Positions 15,168 to 23,407 of a stretch of 32,212 nucleotides of DNA are shown here, piece by piece (positions within the stretch are counted from its first letter, which is position 1; every line of letters begins with the position of its first letter). The position numbers were made by a program, and so were the translations under genes. The notes under the pieces are model-generated. The model saw only the letters and a program-made list of their open reading frames with translations. It was not told where the DNA came from and searched no databases. Location: contig CAMYCF010000010.1 of the NCBI GenBank assembly GCA_947254375.1, positions 1-32,212 of the forward strand. The letters run 5' to 3'. The stretch comes from an uncultured Mobilibacterium sp. (GTDB lineage: Bacteria > Bacillota > Clostridia > Peptostreptococcales > Anaerovoracaceae).

Positions 15168-15249
15168 AATCATTCCTCCTTGCGTTTACGTAATACTTCT
15201 CTTAACCATGATAATGCCCATAAAACGGCAAGACAAATATTAGTTTTTT

Positions 15250-15303
15250 ATGAAGGCGCGGCCCTTCATCGAGCTTTATTATTATATTTTTTATGCATAA
15301 AAA
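15250..15303 (-). promoter_or_regulatory. Promoter, palindrome and 5' hairpin of the PrdA-like gene
   Basis: Minus strand -10 TATAAT (15286-15281) has no -35 match; instead the perfect 16-nt palindrome TTTTTATGCATAAAAA (15288-15303) covers the spacer, as expected of an operator or an activator site. The predicted start near 15274 is followed at once by a 7-bp hairpin (15269-15250) that could cap the mRNA. Confidence 0.45.
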
Positions 15304-15360
15304 CGCCCCGTTTGATATAGAATATACATAGTAAAAAGGGAAAGCGGAAAGGATCCTGCC

Positions 15361-15930
15361 ATGAAGAAAATTTTAGTATTGTTCGCGGACGGCTTCGAGG
15401 AGATCGAGGCGCTCTCCGTCGTCGATTTTGTAAGGCGCGCCGGCATCGAAGTCACCATGGCTTCCGTCTCCGGCACCGATATCGTAAAAGGTTCGATCGG
15501 CATCGAGGTAAAAACAGACGCCCCACTCGAGGACGCTTTGAAAAAAGGCCCGTACGACGGCGTCGTTGTTCCGGGCGGCCTTCCGGGTGCGACGAACCTC
15601 AGGGACGATGAACGCGTCATCGATCTCGTAAAAAAGATGAACGACGAAGGAAAGCTCGTCGCCGCCATCTGCGCAGCGCCGATCGTGCCGGACAGGGCCG
15701 GCGTGCTAAAAGGAAAGCGCGTAACTTCATACCCTGATTTTAAGTCCCGCCTCCGCGGCGTCACCTACGAAGAGAAGCTCACAGTCCGCGACGGAAACAT
15801 AATCACCTCGAGAGGCCCTTCGACTGCGATATTCTTTGCGGTCGAGATCGTCAGGTATCTCCTCGGCGACAAAGCCGCCGAAGACCTGAGCGAAGGCATC
15901 CTGCTCAATTGGACGTGCAGGAACATTTGA
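15361..15930 (+). CDS. DJ-1/PfpI family protein (YajL/ThiJ type)
   Basis: The 189-aa protein has the DJ-1 fold with the buried glutamate in DGFEEIEA (residues 10-17), the nucleophile-elbow cysteine in AAICAAP (about 102-108) and the VVVPGGLPGATNLRDDE segment. Bacterial relatives such as YajL act as covalent chaperones or glyoxalase/deglycase-like enzymes; the exact activity is disputed in the literature. The ATG follows AAAGGATCC. It is a single gene closed by the terminator at 15962-15988. Confidence 0.9.
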   Translation: MKKILVLFADGFEEIEALSVVDFVRRAGIEVTMASVSGTDIVKGSIGIEVKTDAPLEDALKKGPYDGVVVPGGLPGATNLRDDERVIDLVKKMNDEGKLVAAICAAPIVPDRAGVLKGKRVTSYPDFKSRLRGVTYEEKLTVRDGNIITSRGPSTAIFFAVEIVRYLLGDKAAEDLSEGILLNWTCRNI

Positions 15931-15961
15931 TTTTGATAAGAGCGGCTGCACGCAGTATGTG

Positions 15962-15988
15962 AAAGTCCACCCGTGTGGGTGGACTTTT
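15962..15988 (+). terminator. Intrinsic terminator after the DJ-1 gene
   Basis: AAAGTCCACCC (15962-15972) and GGGTGGACTTT (15977-15987) form a perfect 11-bp stem with loop GTGT and a short T-tract. It can also act weakly for the converging mutT-like gene. Confidence 0.9.
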
Positions 15989-16033
15989 GTCGTTATATAC
16001 CGTTTTACGGTCTGCAATGCATTATGGGTTTTG

Positions 16034-16428
16034 TCATTTTACACTCATAAAAGATCTCAGTTTTTCGACGATCTCGATGTCCGCCGGCAGCCATTCGACC
16101 GTCTCAAGCTCATCAGGTCCCAGCCACCTCGCGTCCTCGTGCTCTTTCAAAATGATCTCATCAGACAAGAGTTTACATATATAGCAACGCATCGTCAAAT
16201 GGAAATTCGGATAATCGTAGTCGACCGTCCCAAAAACTCCCCGACCTCGATATCCGCATCGAGTTCCTCTTTGATCTCACGCCTAAGCGCCTCTTCCTGA
16301 ATTTCGCCGGCCTCGATCTTCCCGCCCGGGAATTCCCACTGACCTTTGAACTCTCCGTAGCCCCTCTGCGTGGCAAAGATCATATTATTGCGTTTGATGA
16401 TCGCTCCGACTACGCTTATTTGCTTCAT
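16034..16428 (-). pseudogene. MutT-like NUDIX hydrolase with a 1-nt deletion
   Basis: From the ATG at 16428 the frame reads MKQISVVGAIIKRNNMIFAT and a full NUDIX box (GGKIEAGEIQEEALRREIKE plus EL), the Mg-binding signature of enzymes that hydrolyse oxidised dNTPs. After VGEFLG the frame shifts. Reading one frame over gives TVDYDYPNFHLTMRCYICKL, then the DARWLGPDELETVEWLPADI terminus of (8-oxo)dGTP diphosphatases, ending at 16034. One nucleotide is missing near 16225-16232 (GGGACGG should read GGNACGG). If translated as it stands, the product ends at 16195 after 77 aa, without its last strands. Sequencing error and true inactivation cannot be told apart here. Confidence 0.8.
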
Positions 16429-16533
16429 GCTATTCTCCCACGATGTATTCGTAAATCATAATTATCTGAGATTTCAAATTAAGCCATCACTCAGTTATTT
16501 CATTTACAACTACTCATTCATTTCTAGGACAGT

Positions 16534-17715
16534 TCATCCAAGGCCAACAAGGCAGATCATTGCAGACCAATCATTATGTTTGTCCATAATGCTATATAGT
16601 AGCTGTGGCTCACTCATTGAAAACAAAGGATCATTTTGATGCTTCTTTAGCATTTTGGATGCGTCCCAAACTCTCTGGGCCTCGTCAAATATAAGTATAT
16701 TTTCAGCTATCGCACCTTCTGTAATATTTGCATTATCATTCTTAAAATTATAACTGCTCTGTATCAGAGTGTTTATAGCGGCGTCTGTTTCTCTCGTTAA
16801 TCTTCTCTTCTGTCTAGTGCTTTTCTTCAGAGCCTCTCTAAGGACCTCAACAAGTGGTCCATTTCCAGAAACATAGGCGCTTAAGTTTTCATCTCCTTTA
16901 GACAGATTCCTTGCTACAACATCCAGACCCACAAGCGTTTTTCCGGAACCAGGCACACCCGTTACGAGACAAATGCATTTCTTCTTATTTGTCCGGGCAT
17001 AGTCTATTATTTCGTTTATTTTCGTTTCACATCTATCTATATCATCCTGACCAGCTTCTGAATTGGCAATCTCACTAATGTCATGAGTTGTATATGCTTC
17101 AACAGCAACGGCTATAATAGTTGGCGTTGGATGATATCGCGAGTTAAACCAGCGGTTAAAATCAATTTCTTCGTCGTCTCCGTACAATCCAGTTAGCTTC
17201 ATGACTTTAGGTATTACAGTTTCCATATTTTCTCGTTGTAAATGTATTTGTCCATCTGGATAACAACCTAAAGATTGTTCACTTTTATATTTAGGCGCAT
17301 CTGTTGCGATCAAGATGGGGCAAACGTATAGATTCTCAGATTCTTTGTGGAAATTTTTTATATCCAAAGCATAATCTTCTGCCTGTTGAGCGTCTTGTGC
17401 TGTGAAAACATTTTTACCATTTTTGAATTCCAAGGAAAAAACCATGCGTTTTATCAATAAAATAACATCGATTCGTTTTCCAAGACGAACGATATCATAT
17501 TCAAAAATGATATCCCCTTTCATTTCACAATTTTCAAGTCTTGTTTGGAGCTCTTTAATTTGATTCTCCCAAGCATCTGTCTGTTCTTTGTTGATCTCAA
17601 ATGACCTCCGAACCAATTGTCCAATAATTGAAGAGGAGGATTCATTGATAAAGCCAGGAATTGAATTCCAATAATATGCTTTTCCATTTTGTGTTGAAAA
17701 GGAATACTTATTCAT
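16534..17715 (-). CDS. DUF2075 nuclease-helicase (Schlafen-3-like), C-terminally truncated
   Basis: The 393-aa product has an N-terminal PD-(D/E)XK-like nuclease region (D83 in RIDVILL, E96 and K98 in SLEFKNG) and the start of a superfamily 1-like helicase: Walker A GVPGSGKT (253-260) and Walker B ILIFDEAQR (340-348). It ends after AMICLVGLG, where intact homologues continue with a GGGQEIN-type motif and about 250 more residues containing the remaining helicase motifs. No continuation is seen below 16534, so the 3' part is deleted, not frameshifted. It is the last gene of the leftward R-M block, 131 bp after the endonuclease gene, with AAGGGAG before its ATG. Helicase activity is unlikely; nuclease function is open. 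Confidence 0.78.
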   Translation of the reverse strand: MNKYSFSTQNGKAYYWNSIPGFINESSSSIIGQLVRRSFEINKEQTDAWENQIKELQTRLENCEMKGDIIFEYDIVRLGKRIDVILLIKRMVFSLEFKNGKNVFTAQDAQQAEDYALDIKNFHKESENLYVCPILIATDAPKYKSEQSLGCYPDGQIHLQRENMETVIPKVMKLTGLYGDDEEIDFNRWFNSRYHPTPTIIAVAVEAYTTHDISEIANSEAGQDDIDRCETKINEIIDYARTNKKKCICLVTGVPGSGKTLVGLDVVARNLSKGDENLSAYVSGNGPLVEVLREALKKSTRQKRRLTRETDAAINTLIQSSYNFKNDNANITEGAIAENILIFDEAQRVWDASKMLKKHQNDPLFSMSEPQLLYSIMDKHNDWSAMICLVGLG

Positions 17716-17846
17716 CCATCGATCTCCCTTTTATTTGATGACTCTTTTTACAAGTTTCTTGCATTTCATCAAAATCATAACTCAATTTTAAATCCATCTT
17801 CTGAAGCTTTATTCAATAATTCTCTGCATTGATATACGTTCGGCAA

Positions 17847-19409
17847 TCAGTTCAAACTGTATATGTCTGATGACAACACCTGTCTATCAACAGAAAAGAT
17901 CTTTTTTATTGACTGTTGGCTTATCGGATTTTTATTATTTGCCTTAACAAGATTAATTACATTGTGTACGTCAATCGCACTACCGTGTACCCCTGTCTCC
18001 GCAACTATTTTACCGATCTGATTGTCGATGTTTTTACCAAATCCACCTGCAATATATGAGAAGAAAGCTAAGTCATATCCATTTGGATAATAACCATTTA
18101 TATTGCCTATATAGTTTTTTACCATTCGATTATGATGATCATTGTTAATTGAATATTCGCTATATGCTTTATTATCTATAATTCCCGAGTATCCTTCTGC
18201 ATCAGATATAAGCAAAACATCGGGTGTTAATCCAATAGATCCCACATGCTTGGTTCTGAATGAAAAAACAGATGAGAAAAGTTCGACAGTAGCCTTCTCA
18301 AATTCTGTTGCCTCATCCCTCCCCTTGAATGCCATTTCATAGTATTTAGTCATAAAAGAACCTATTGATCCATATGGGAATTTTTTCTTTAATGTTGCTT
18401 CAACTATAGCTCCGGAAAATCCGCTTGCTTCAGCTACGTACTCCACAACTTCTTCAGCTATTCCCGAGACTGGTTTCTCTGCTGCTAATTTTAAATAAGA
18501 GCTTACAATCTTTTGTTCTGCGAGCATTTGTGCAGTTATAACTTTTGAATCCGTCAAATTGCGCGTGTCTTTGTTATGAGAAGGATCAACTCCAAACTTC
18601 CTCTGGAAATATTCTTCGTCATTGCATCTGTCGATAAACGGATGTGGGGCTTCAATTATATCGAGCACCTCTTCTCTTTTACCTTCAATGATTTTTAACT
18701 TTTTATCATCTCTAAGAACAAGTTGTGTGTAATCCAGCCAATTCACAAATGTATTTGCAATGTCTTCGAGGCGAGAGAAACTTTCTTTATTGTTCGAAGC
18801 TTTTGTAGGTGAATATTTATCAAAAAAATCCTCTTCGAGAATCTCATCTCCATAATTTCGAAAATCATTTATTCTTTTTACGATATATTCAAAACACTCA
18901 TCTTTATCGGATTCTGCTTCCGTAATAACAATTTTCGCAATTTCCTCATTCGTTAAATAGTTTATTCTTGAGTCCGCTAATAGCCTTAACAAAAATACAA
19001 ACGGGTGTATTCTGAATCGTTCCGAAACATTAACTCCCCTTCCTATAGAAAAGGCAGACGGGAATTGATATTTAATAACCTGATTAGTTAGTATCTATAC
19101 AGGTGGTTCACCGTCTAGTATTGCTTCACCGGCTAAAGTGAGCTTCACCTCTTTTGTCGAATTTTGTGTGAAAATCAATCCTAAGCTACGTAGCCAAGCA
19201 ATATATGTCCTGGCACCTCCGCCAGTCTGATCACGTCTTTCTCCGGTTCTTTTTAAACCGGCCTTCTCGAGGGCTTCTTCAACATCAAGATGTGTATCTC
19301 TTTGTCCCTGCCATTTCGTGTCCAGAGATACCTCGGCTATGCCCGCAAGTACTTCAGGAACTGAATTTAATTTTCGCTTTGGTCTAGTTACCCGCCAATA
19401 ATCAATCAT
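17847..19409 (-). pseudogene. FokI-like type IIS restriction endonuclease split by an in-frame UAG
   Basis: One continuous frame of 521 codons is interrupted only by UAG at codon 105 (19097-19095). The first part (104 aa, from an ATG overlapping the methyltransferase stop) is a winged-helix-like recognition domain (AYIAWLRSLGLIFTQN-type segment, then LTLAGEAILDGEPPV). After the UAG the frame reads ILTNQVIKYQFPSAFSIGRG, family-like sequence with no ATG, GTG or TTG until TTG 18992. The C-terminal domain matches the FokI nuclease: FRTKHVG, then PD (D397) and IIDNKAY (D412, K414) equal FokI D450, D467 and K469. Cleavage would occur outside the site in an intact enzyme. Without UAG suppression no complete nuclease is made, although the cognate methyltransferase is intact. 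Confidence 0.82.
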
Positions 19410-20469
19410 TTTTGGTTACCTCTATGTTGCAATCAACATGCTCGTAGTCCTGCCCTGCAAAAGTTTTCAAAATAGCTTCAAATATTATCTTTCCCGCTAC
19501 TGCAGGCACGGCCATACCTATCTGTTTTCTAACACTCTCTTTGCTACCTAAAAACTCAAAATCATCAGGGAATGTTTGTAACCTAGCTCTTTCTCTATTT
19601 GTAAGAGCCCGAGGATCATCATAATGATAGATGTGCGTTCCTCCACCGCCGGATCCAGTTACCGTATATGCAGGTTTATCTGGATTCAAACGTTTATAAA
19701 TCCGGCTTATCTTCGCACCCTTGACATTGAGTTTTAATTCCTCGGGAAGATCTGCTGTAAATGCATTTTCCCCGGGCTTTATGTATTTTAGCCTTTCCGT
19801 AACAATTGAAGATTGTTTGGTTAGCTCATTATTAAAAGCATCGTGGGCTATAGGTGGATGCTCCAATGCGGTTCTACAAGTATTATCAACATCTAAATAC
19901 TCTTTAGTACTCGGCACTTTAAATATATACGGCAAATCCTCTCTTATACCGACAATGATAATTCTATGTCTTGTCTGCGGAATGCCATACTCCTCAAATT
20001 TATATAAGTGTGGATACACTCTATATCCCGCTTTTTGTAAATCCGAAATTATTACCCTTATAGCGCTTCCTTTATTTGCACTTGCTAAACCACTTACATT
20101 TTCCGCCAAAAACCATTTTGGTCTGTAATAATTCAAAACCTCAATACCATATTTATATAGTGGTCCGAAATTTCCCTCAAATCCTCTCTGCTCTCCAACA
20201 ACAGAAAAATCATTGCACGGAAATCCGAAAGAAAATGCGTCTATCTCTGAAAACTGTTTAAGGTCCAGCTTTCTTACATCAGCACAAATTACATTGCTCT
20301 GATCTGCACCTTGAATATTTCTCATGTAGGTGTTACAAGAATCTTGATCATAGTCATTCGCCCATGCATGTACGATTTTATAATTTGGGTCATCAATTGA
20401 AGCATGTGTTGCTCCCCATGCAAGACCTCCCGGACCACAAAATAATTCTCCCATTTTAAAAATTGACAT
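19402..20469 (-). CDS. DNA (cytosine-5)-methyltransferase of the R-M operon
   Basis: The 355-aa enzyme has the ordered C5-MTase motifs: I FCGPGGLAWG (10-19), IV GFPCNDFS with nucleophile C85, VI AENV (122-125), VIII QTRHRIIIVG, a target-recognition region (about 195-290) and IX/X RLQTFPDDF and QIGMAVPAV. It protects host DNA from the partner endonuclease by methylating C5 of cytosine. Its stop overlaps the endonuclease ATG by 8 nt, which couples their translation and defines the endonuclease start. The ATG at 20469 follows TAGGAG and lies 9 bp after the XRE gene. It is intact, in contrast to its partner. The recognition sequence is not predictable by eye. Confidence 0.93.
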   Translation of the reverse strand: MSIFKMGELFCGPGGLAWGATHASIDDPNYKIVHAWANDYDQDSCNTYMRNIQGADQSNVICADVRKLDLKQFSEIDAFSFGFPCNDFSVVGEQRGFEGNFGPLYKYGIEVLNYYRPKWFLAENVSGLASANKGSAIRVIISDLQKAGYRVYPHLYKFEEYGIPQTRHRIIIVGIREDLPYIFKVPSTKEYLDVDNTCRTALEHPPIAHDAFNNELTKQSSIVTERLKYIKPGENAFTADLPEELKLNVKGAKISRIYKRLNPDKPAYTVTGSGGGGTHIYHYDDPRALTNRERARLQTFPDDFEFLGSKESVRKQIGMAVPAVAGKIIFEAILKTFAGQDYEHVDCNIEVTKND

Positions 20470-20478
20470 ATTTTACTC

Positions 20479-20688
20479 CTAGACTATATCTCCGTTTGGC
20501 AGTACAAACTCATGGACAAATTTTACATCTACGACATCGGCAATTTCTTCAATATCATCAATTGTAAAAGACCCTCTTTTTAGTTTTGCGCTAAATGCCT
20601 GCGGGGAAACATTTAAACGCCTTGCTAATTCAGCGTTACTAATATTGCATCTAGTACAAAGGACTTTTATTTGTTCTGATATGTTCAT
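20479..20688 (-). CDS. XRE-family regulator, controller-protein-like
   Basis: The 69-aa protein is almost entirely one XRE HTH (SNAELARRLNVSPQAFSAKL, residues 17-36). Small XRE proteins preceding R-M genes are often controller (C) proteins that time restriction relative to methylation; here it is the first gene of the operon, 9 bp before the methyltransferase. The ATG follows GGGAGGCG. A perfect 16-nt palindrome inside its own promoter spacer is the obvious binding site and suggests repression of the whole operon. Confidence 0.85.
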   Translation of the reverse strand: MNISEQIKVLCTRCNISNAELARRLNVSPQAFSAKLKRGSFTIDDIEEIADVVDVKFVHEFVLPNGDIV

Positions 20689-20721
20689 AAAGCGCCTCCC
20701 TACTCACTAAGTAATACGAAA

Positions 20722-20750
20722 ATTATAAACAAATTTGTTTAGCTCGTCAA
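20722..20750 (-). promoter_or_regulatory. R-M operon promoter with internal palindromic operator
   Basis: Minus strand -35 TTGACG (20750-20745), 17-nt spacer, perfect -10 TATAAT (20727-20722). The spacer is filled by TAAACAAATTTGTTTA (20726-20741), a perfect palindrome. A protein bound there would block RNA polymerase. Confidence 0.8.
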
Positions 20751-20767
20751 TCTAACCGTTTATTCCT

Positions 20768-20804
20768 CAAAAAAATAAAATAAGTGCACTTTTCGTGCAC
20801 TTAT
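20768..20804 (-). terminator. Intrinsic terminator of dps
   Basis: ATAAGTGCAC (20780-20789) and GTGCACTTAT (20795-20804) form a 10-bp stem with a 5-nt loop; on the minus strand a TTTTATTTTTTT tract follows. Confidence 0.92.
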
Positions 20805-20826
20805 CTCAATTATATTCTGTTTTTAT

Positions 20827-21261
20827 CTATCCGAGCGTCGCCCTTATGAACCAGATGTGCTTGTTGTAGGAATCGATCTCGTCCTCGAGCATTCCCACTG
20901 CGGAGAACCAGTTCTCCTCGTCCGCCTTGTTTCTGAGGTCGGTAGCGTTTTTTCTGAGCAGCTCGAGGTCTGCGAGGACTATTTTGAGACCCTCTGCGCA
21001 CTCGAACCTGCGGCTCGGCTCCTCTTTGATCGAAGCGTTTTTGAGCATCGACTCGAGAGTTGCGTCCGGAAGTATCTGATACTTCTTCATGTGCTCGGCT
21101 ACCTCGTCCATATTGTCGAACATCTCGTCGTAAAGTTTTTCGGTGAACTCGTGGACGGCTACAAATTGCATGCCCTCTACGTTCCAGTGGATATTATGCA
21201 GTTTAAAGTTCATAACGGCCAGATCTGCCAGATATGCGTTGAATTCTTTTTCTAATTTCAT
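20827..21261 (-). CDS. dps: Dps-like ferritin (DNA-binding protein from starved cells)
   Basis: The 144-aa four-helix protein contains the intersubunit ferroxidase residues of the Dps family in KLHNIHWNVEG (H22, H25-type) and YDEMFDNMDEVAEH. Dps dodecamers oxidise and store iron and protect DNA from peroxide. The length is normal. The ATG follows GGAGGAGAATAG. Upstream at about 21308-21323 lies GTTAG-TTATCT-CTAAC, an inverted repeat that could be a PerR-type operator, though it matches the PerR consensus only in part. Confidence 0.9.
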   Translation of the reverse strand: MKLEKEFNAYLADLAVMNFKLHNIHWNVEGMQFVAVHEFTEKLYDEMFDNMDEVAEHMKKYQILPDATLESMLKNASIKEEPSRRFECAEGLKIVLADLELLRKNATDLRNKADEENWFSAVGMLEDEIDSYNKHIWFIRATLG

Positions 21262-21375
21262 TCTATTCTCCTCCGTTTAAATCTTATATCTATGTCATAC
21301 ACCTTGGTTAGTTATCTCTAACTTTTAATTAGTGCACAATATTTTTCTGCGCTTGTCAACCGGATTTCTTTTTAT

Positions 21376-21450
21376 TTTTACCGCGCGGCGGAATGCGGAT
21401 TTTTACTGCGCCGAACCGTGCGTTTTTACCGCGTCGAAGCGTGTTTTACC
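21376..21450. repeat. Cluster of TTTTACC repeats downstream of the hydrolase gene
   Basis: TTTTTACCGCG, TTTTTACTGCG, TTTTTACCGCG and TTTTACCGCAG occur within about 75 nt (near 21376, 21400, 21424 and 21443). The last contains the hydrolase stop codon on the minus strand (CGG TAA AAC). The sequence between dps and the hydrolase (21262-21445) holds nothing else. Confidence 0.7.
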
Positions 21451-22362
21451 GCAGCTCCATCCCGTGCTTCGTGAGTTTATCGATGATCATTTTTATCCCC
21501 TCATCCGACTCTTTTGTACCGAGAAAAGCGATCCAGCAATGGCAGAGGCCCTCGCCGATCTCGACATCGAGGTCGACGCCGTGGCGCTCGGCGTAATCGC
21601 GGAAGCGGCCGATGTAGGCGTAAAAAACCTCATTCGTGCCGAAGACTACCGTCAGCGGGCACATTTTACCGAGCCGATCCTGAAGCGGCGAAACCAGCGC
21701 CTCGTCATCCTTATCTTTTACCATGTATTCCGGCATGATCTTATAAATATCTGCCGAAAGCACCGGATCGCGCCTGTCGAGCTCCTTCATCAGCTCCTTC
21801 TCCTCATCGCTCGGCGGGATCGCGCCGGTCGGCGAAAAAGCAGCATATGGCCGGGATAAGGGAGTTCCCCGCCGTGGTACCTGTCGTAAAGAAACATATT
21901 CATGCAAAGCGATGCCCCGGACGACATCCCGAAAAACTGTATGTTCTCCGGCTCGTAATCTTTAAGCAGTTCCGCGTAAAAATCCCGCGCGAATCCATAA
22001 ATTTCTTTCGAGTCCACGTTCGGTAAAAGCGGATAAAGGAGCAGAAAAATATCGGCCTTCAGCGTGTCGGCTAAATACGTCAGCAGCTTCTCGTCGCGCT
22101 TCCCCGCCGGCATCACGTATCCGCCCCCGAAAAAGTACACGAGCGCCTTCTCCTCCCGCTCCTTCGAGCGGCTGATCCTGTAGCACTCCTGCCCGTTTAT
22201 GATCCTGACATCCGTAAAATATTTTTTCTTCGTGTCGTCCGAAAGCACGAATTTCTTCTTGGTGCTGTACAGGGATTTCTCGAACTTCTTTCTGTTGTTG
22301 AACGTCTTCTTGACGCCGTACATTTTCATGCAGGTGATGTAAAAGTTATATGAAAAGCTCAT
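21446..22362 (-). pseudogene. Alpha/beta hydrolase (HSL-like esterase) with a 1-nt deletion
   Basis: The first frame (22362 to about 21836) carries the oxyanion motif YFFGGGYVMPAG and the nucleophile elbow GMSSGAS, ending in GHMLLF. The second frame resumes with SPTGAIPPSDEEKELMKELD and runs to 21446, supplying the acid and the histidine region (GEGLCHCW). Restoring one T to the CTTTTT run at 21836-21841 joins them into one protein of about 305 aa typical of hormone-sensitive-lipase-like esterases of anaerobic Firmicutes. The ATG at 22362 follows CGGAGGAAAC. As it stands the product would be 190 aa with a nonsense tail. The homopolymer site makes sequencing error a real possibility. Confidence 0.82.
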
Positions 22363-22541
22363 AGTTTCCTCCGATCCGCGAAAGGTTTTTATCGTATATG
22401 TATGTGCGTGTTGTATATGGGCGCTACGTATGCGCGGCGATTAGCCGCAACTAACGCCTTTGATATTATACGCCTTTTCGGAGGAATATGCACGCCGAAT
22501 GTGGCGGGTAAAAGCGGAACCTTGTCCGAGCGGCAAAAACT

Positions 22542-22570
22542 AAAAAATCGCCCCCTCGTTTGAAGGAGCG
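22542..22570 (-). terminator. Intrinsic terminator of the 22580 gene
   Basis: CGCTCCTTC (22570-22562) pairs with GAGGGGGCG (22557-22549) using three G-U pairs, loop of 4, then ATTTTTTAG on the minus strand, 10 nt after the stop codon. Confidence 0.75.
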
Positions 22571-22579
22571 CTACGGCTT

Positions 22580-23311
22580 TTACCAATGAAGGATCCCCAG
22601 AAGGTATGCTAAAAATAAATACAGCACGACCACTGGGACGATTATATTCAAATTTTTTAGGATGTTTTCTTTCCGTTTTTCCTTTTTTATGCGGTCATTT
22701 TCTTTGAGCTTATCGATAGATTCCTGCGAGAATTTCGCGCAATACTCTTTCTGCTCCGGAGTCATTTTGTTTTTTTCGTTCATGACAACCTCGGCGTTAT
22801 ACCTGTTATCTATCGCGTATTGAACGAAAGAGATCGCGTAATTCGCGATGACCGGGTTATCGATCAAAATGTTTGCGGACTTTTCCGTGTCCTGAACGAC
22901 AAAACTGCGGTTGTTGAGCGGCTTGAACGCGATGATATTCGGGAGCTCGATGCTGAAATTATCTTCCGTCCCGATAAAAACTATACGCTTGCTTGTTATT
23001 ATCAAATCCCCGCTGCTGAATCCGCGGACTTTCCCGCGAATCGCCTGGGCGGTAATCATTGAGTCATTAAACGTGAGCCATTTTGACTGCGGACCGCTCG
23101 AGCCCACATTGTAGCCCCTGTACCCAAGCACCGCGTTTTGATCTTTGAACGTCCGTGCCGGTGTCGCGTAGAGCACGACTTCATCTTCCTCGGGCAAATA
23201 GCTGCCGTATTTGATGATCGGCAGACCCAGATTCAATTCCACGGGAGTGATATCAACATAAGGGTTGCTGCGATTTGTCGTAACTATGTATTGCCTCTGT
23301 TTGTCGTCCAT
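22580..23311 (-). CDS. Tail-anchored protein with a PH/GRAM-like domain, function unknown
   Basis: I do not recognise a named family. The 243-aa protein has a beta-rich middle (about 95-165; SSGDLIITSKRIVFIGTEDN) whose 'turn-then-ITSKRIVF' pattern is that of bacterial PH or GRAM-like domains. A charged coiled region follows (about 190-220) and then a single C-terminal hydrophobic helix (about 222-241; IIVPVVVLYLFLAYLLGIL), so it is probably membrane-attached with a cytosolic domain. It lies 96 bp after the membrane-bound XRE regulator on the same strand and may be its partner. The ATG follows GAGAGGATG. It ends in GG-TAA-AA like several genes here. Confidence 0.6.
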   Translation of the reverse strand: MDDKQRQYIVTTNRSNPYVDITPVELNLGLPIIKYGSYLPEEDEVVLYATPARTFKDQNAVLGYRGYNVGSSGPQSKWLTFNDSMITAQAIRGKVRGFSSGDLIITSKRIVFIGTEDNFSIELPNIIAFKPLNNRSFVVQDTEKSANILIDNPVIANYAISFVQYAIDNRYNAEVVMNEKNKMTPEQKEYCAKFSQESIDKLKENDRIKKEKRKENILKNLNIIVPVVVLYLFLAYLLGILHW

Positions 23312-23407
23312 TCAAATCATCCTCTCAGCTCAGCGGCACTTTTTTACCATCGATTTAATACTGAATCCCGGCTTTCGGTTCAGTCTATCATATCGCCCGG
23401 GAAAAAT

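Noticed and set aside
15235..15270. Minus strand hairpin followed by AAAAAACTAA, the tail of preQ1-I riboswitches.
   Set aside because: The hairpin loop is only 6 nt and lacks the conserved L1/L2 residues of the preQ1 aptamer, and the downstream gene has no queuosine link.
16195..16240. Programmed -1 frameshifting in the mutT-like gene.
   Set aside because: No slippery heptamer in the correct phase and no known case in this family; deletion or error is simpler.
17708..17797. A 29-codon frame (MDLKLSYDFDEMQETCKKSH...) between the endonuclease and DUF2075 genes, overlapping the latter's start.
   Set aside because: No ribosome site before its ATG and no recognisable family; it could be a remnant but cannot be supported.
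18992..19094. Treating the nuclease half as a separate gene starting at TTG 18992.
   Set aside because: Family-like sequence continues upstream of the TTG up to the UAG in the same frame, and the TTG has no ribosome site.
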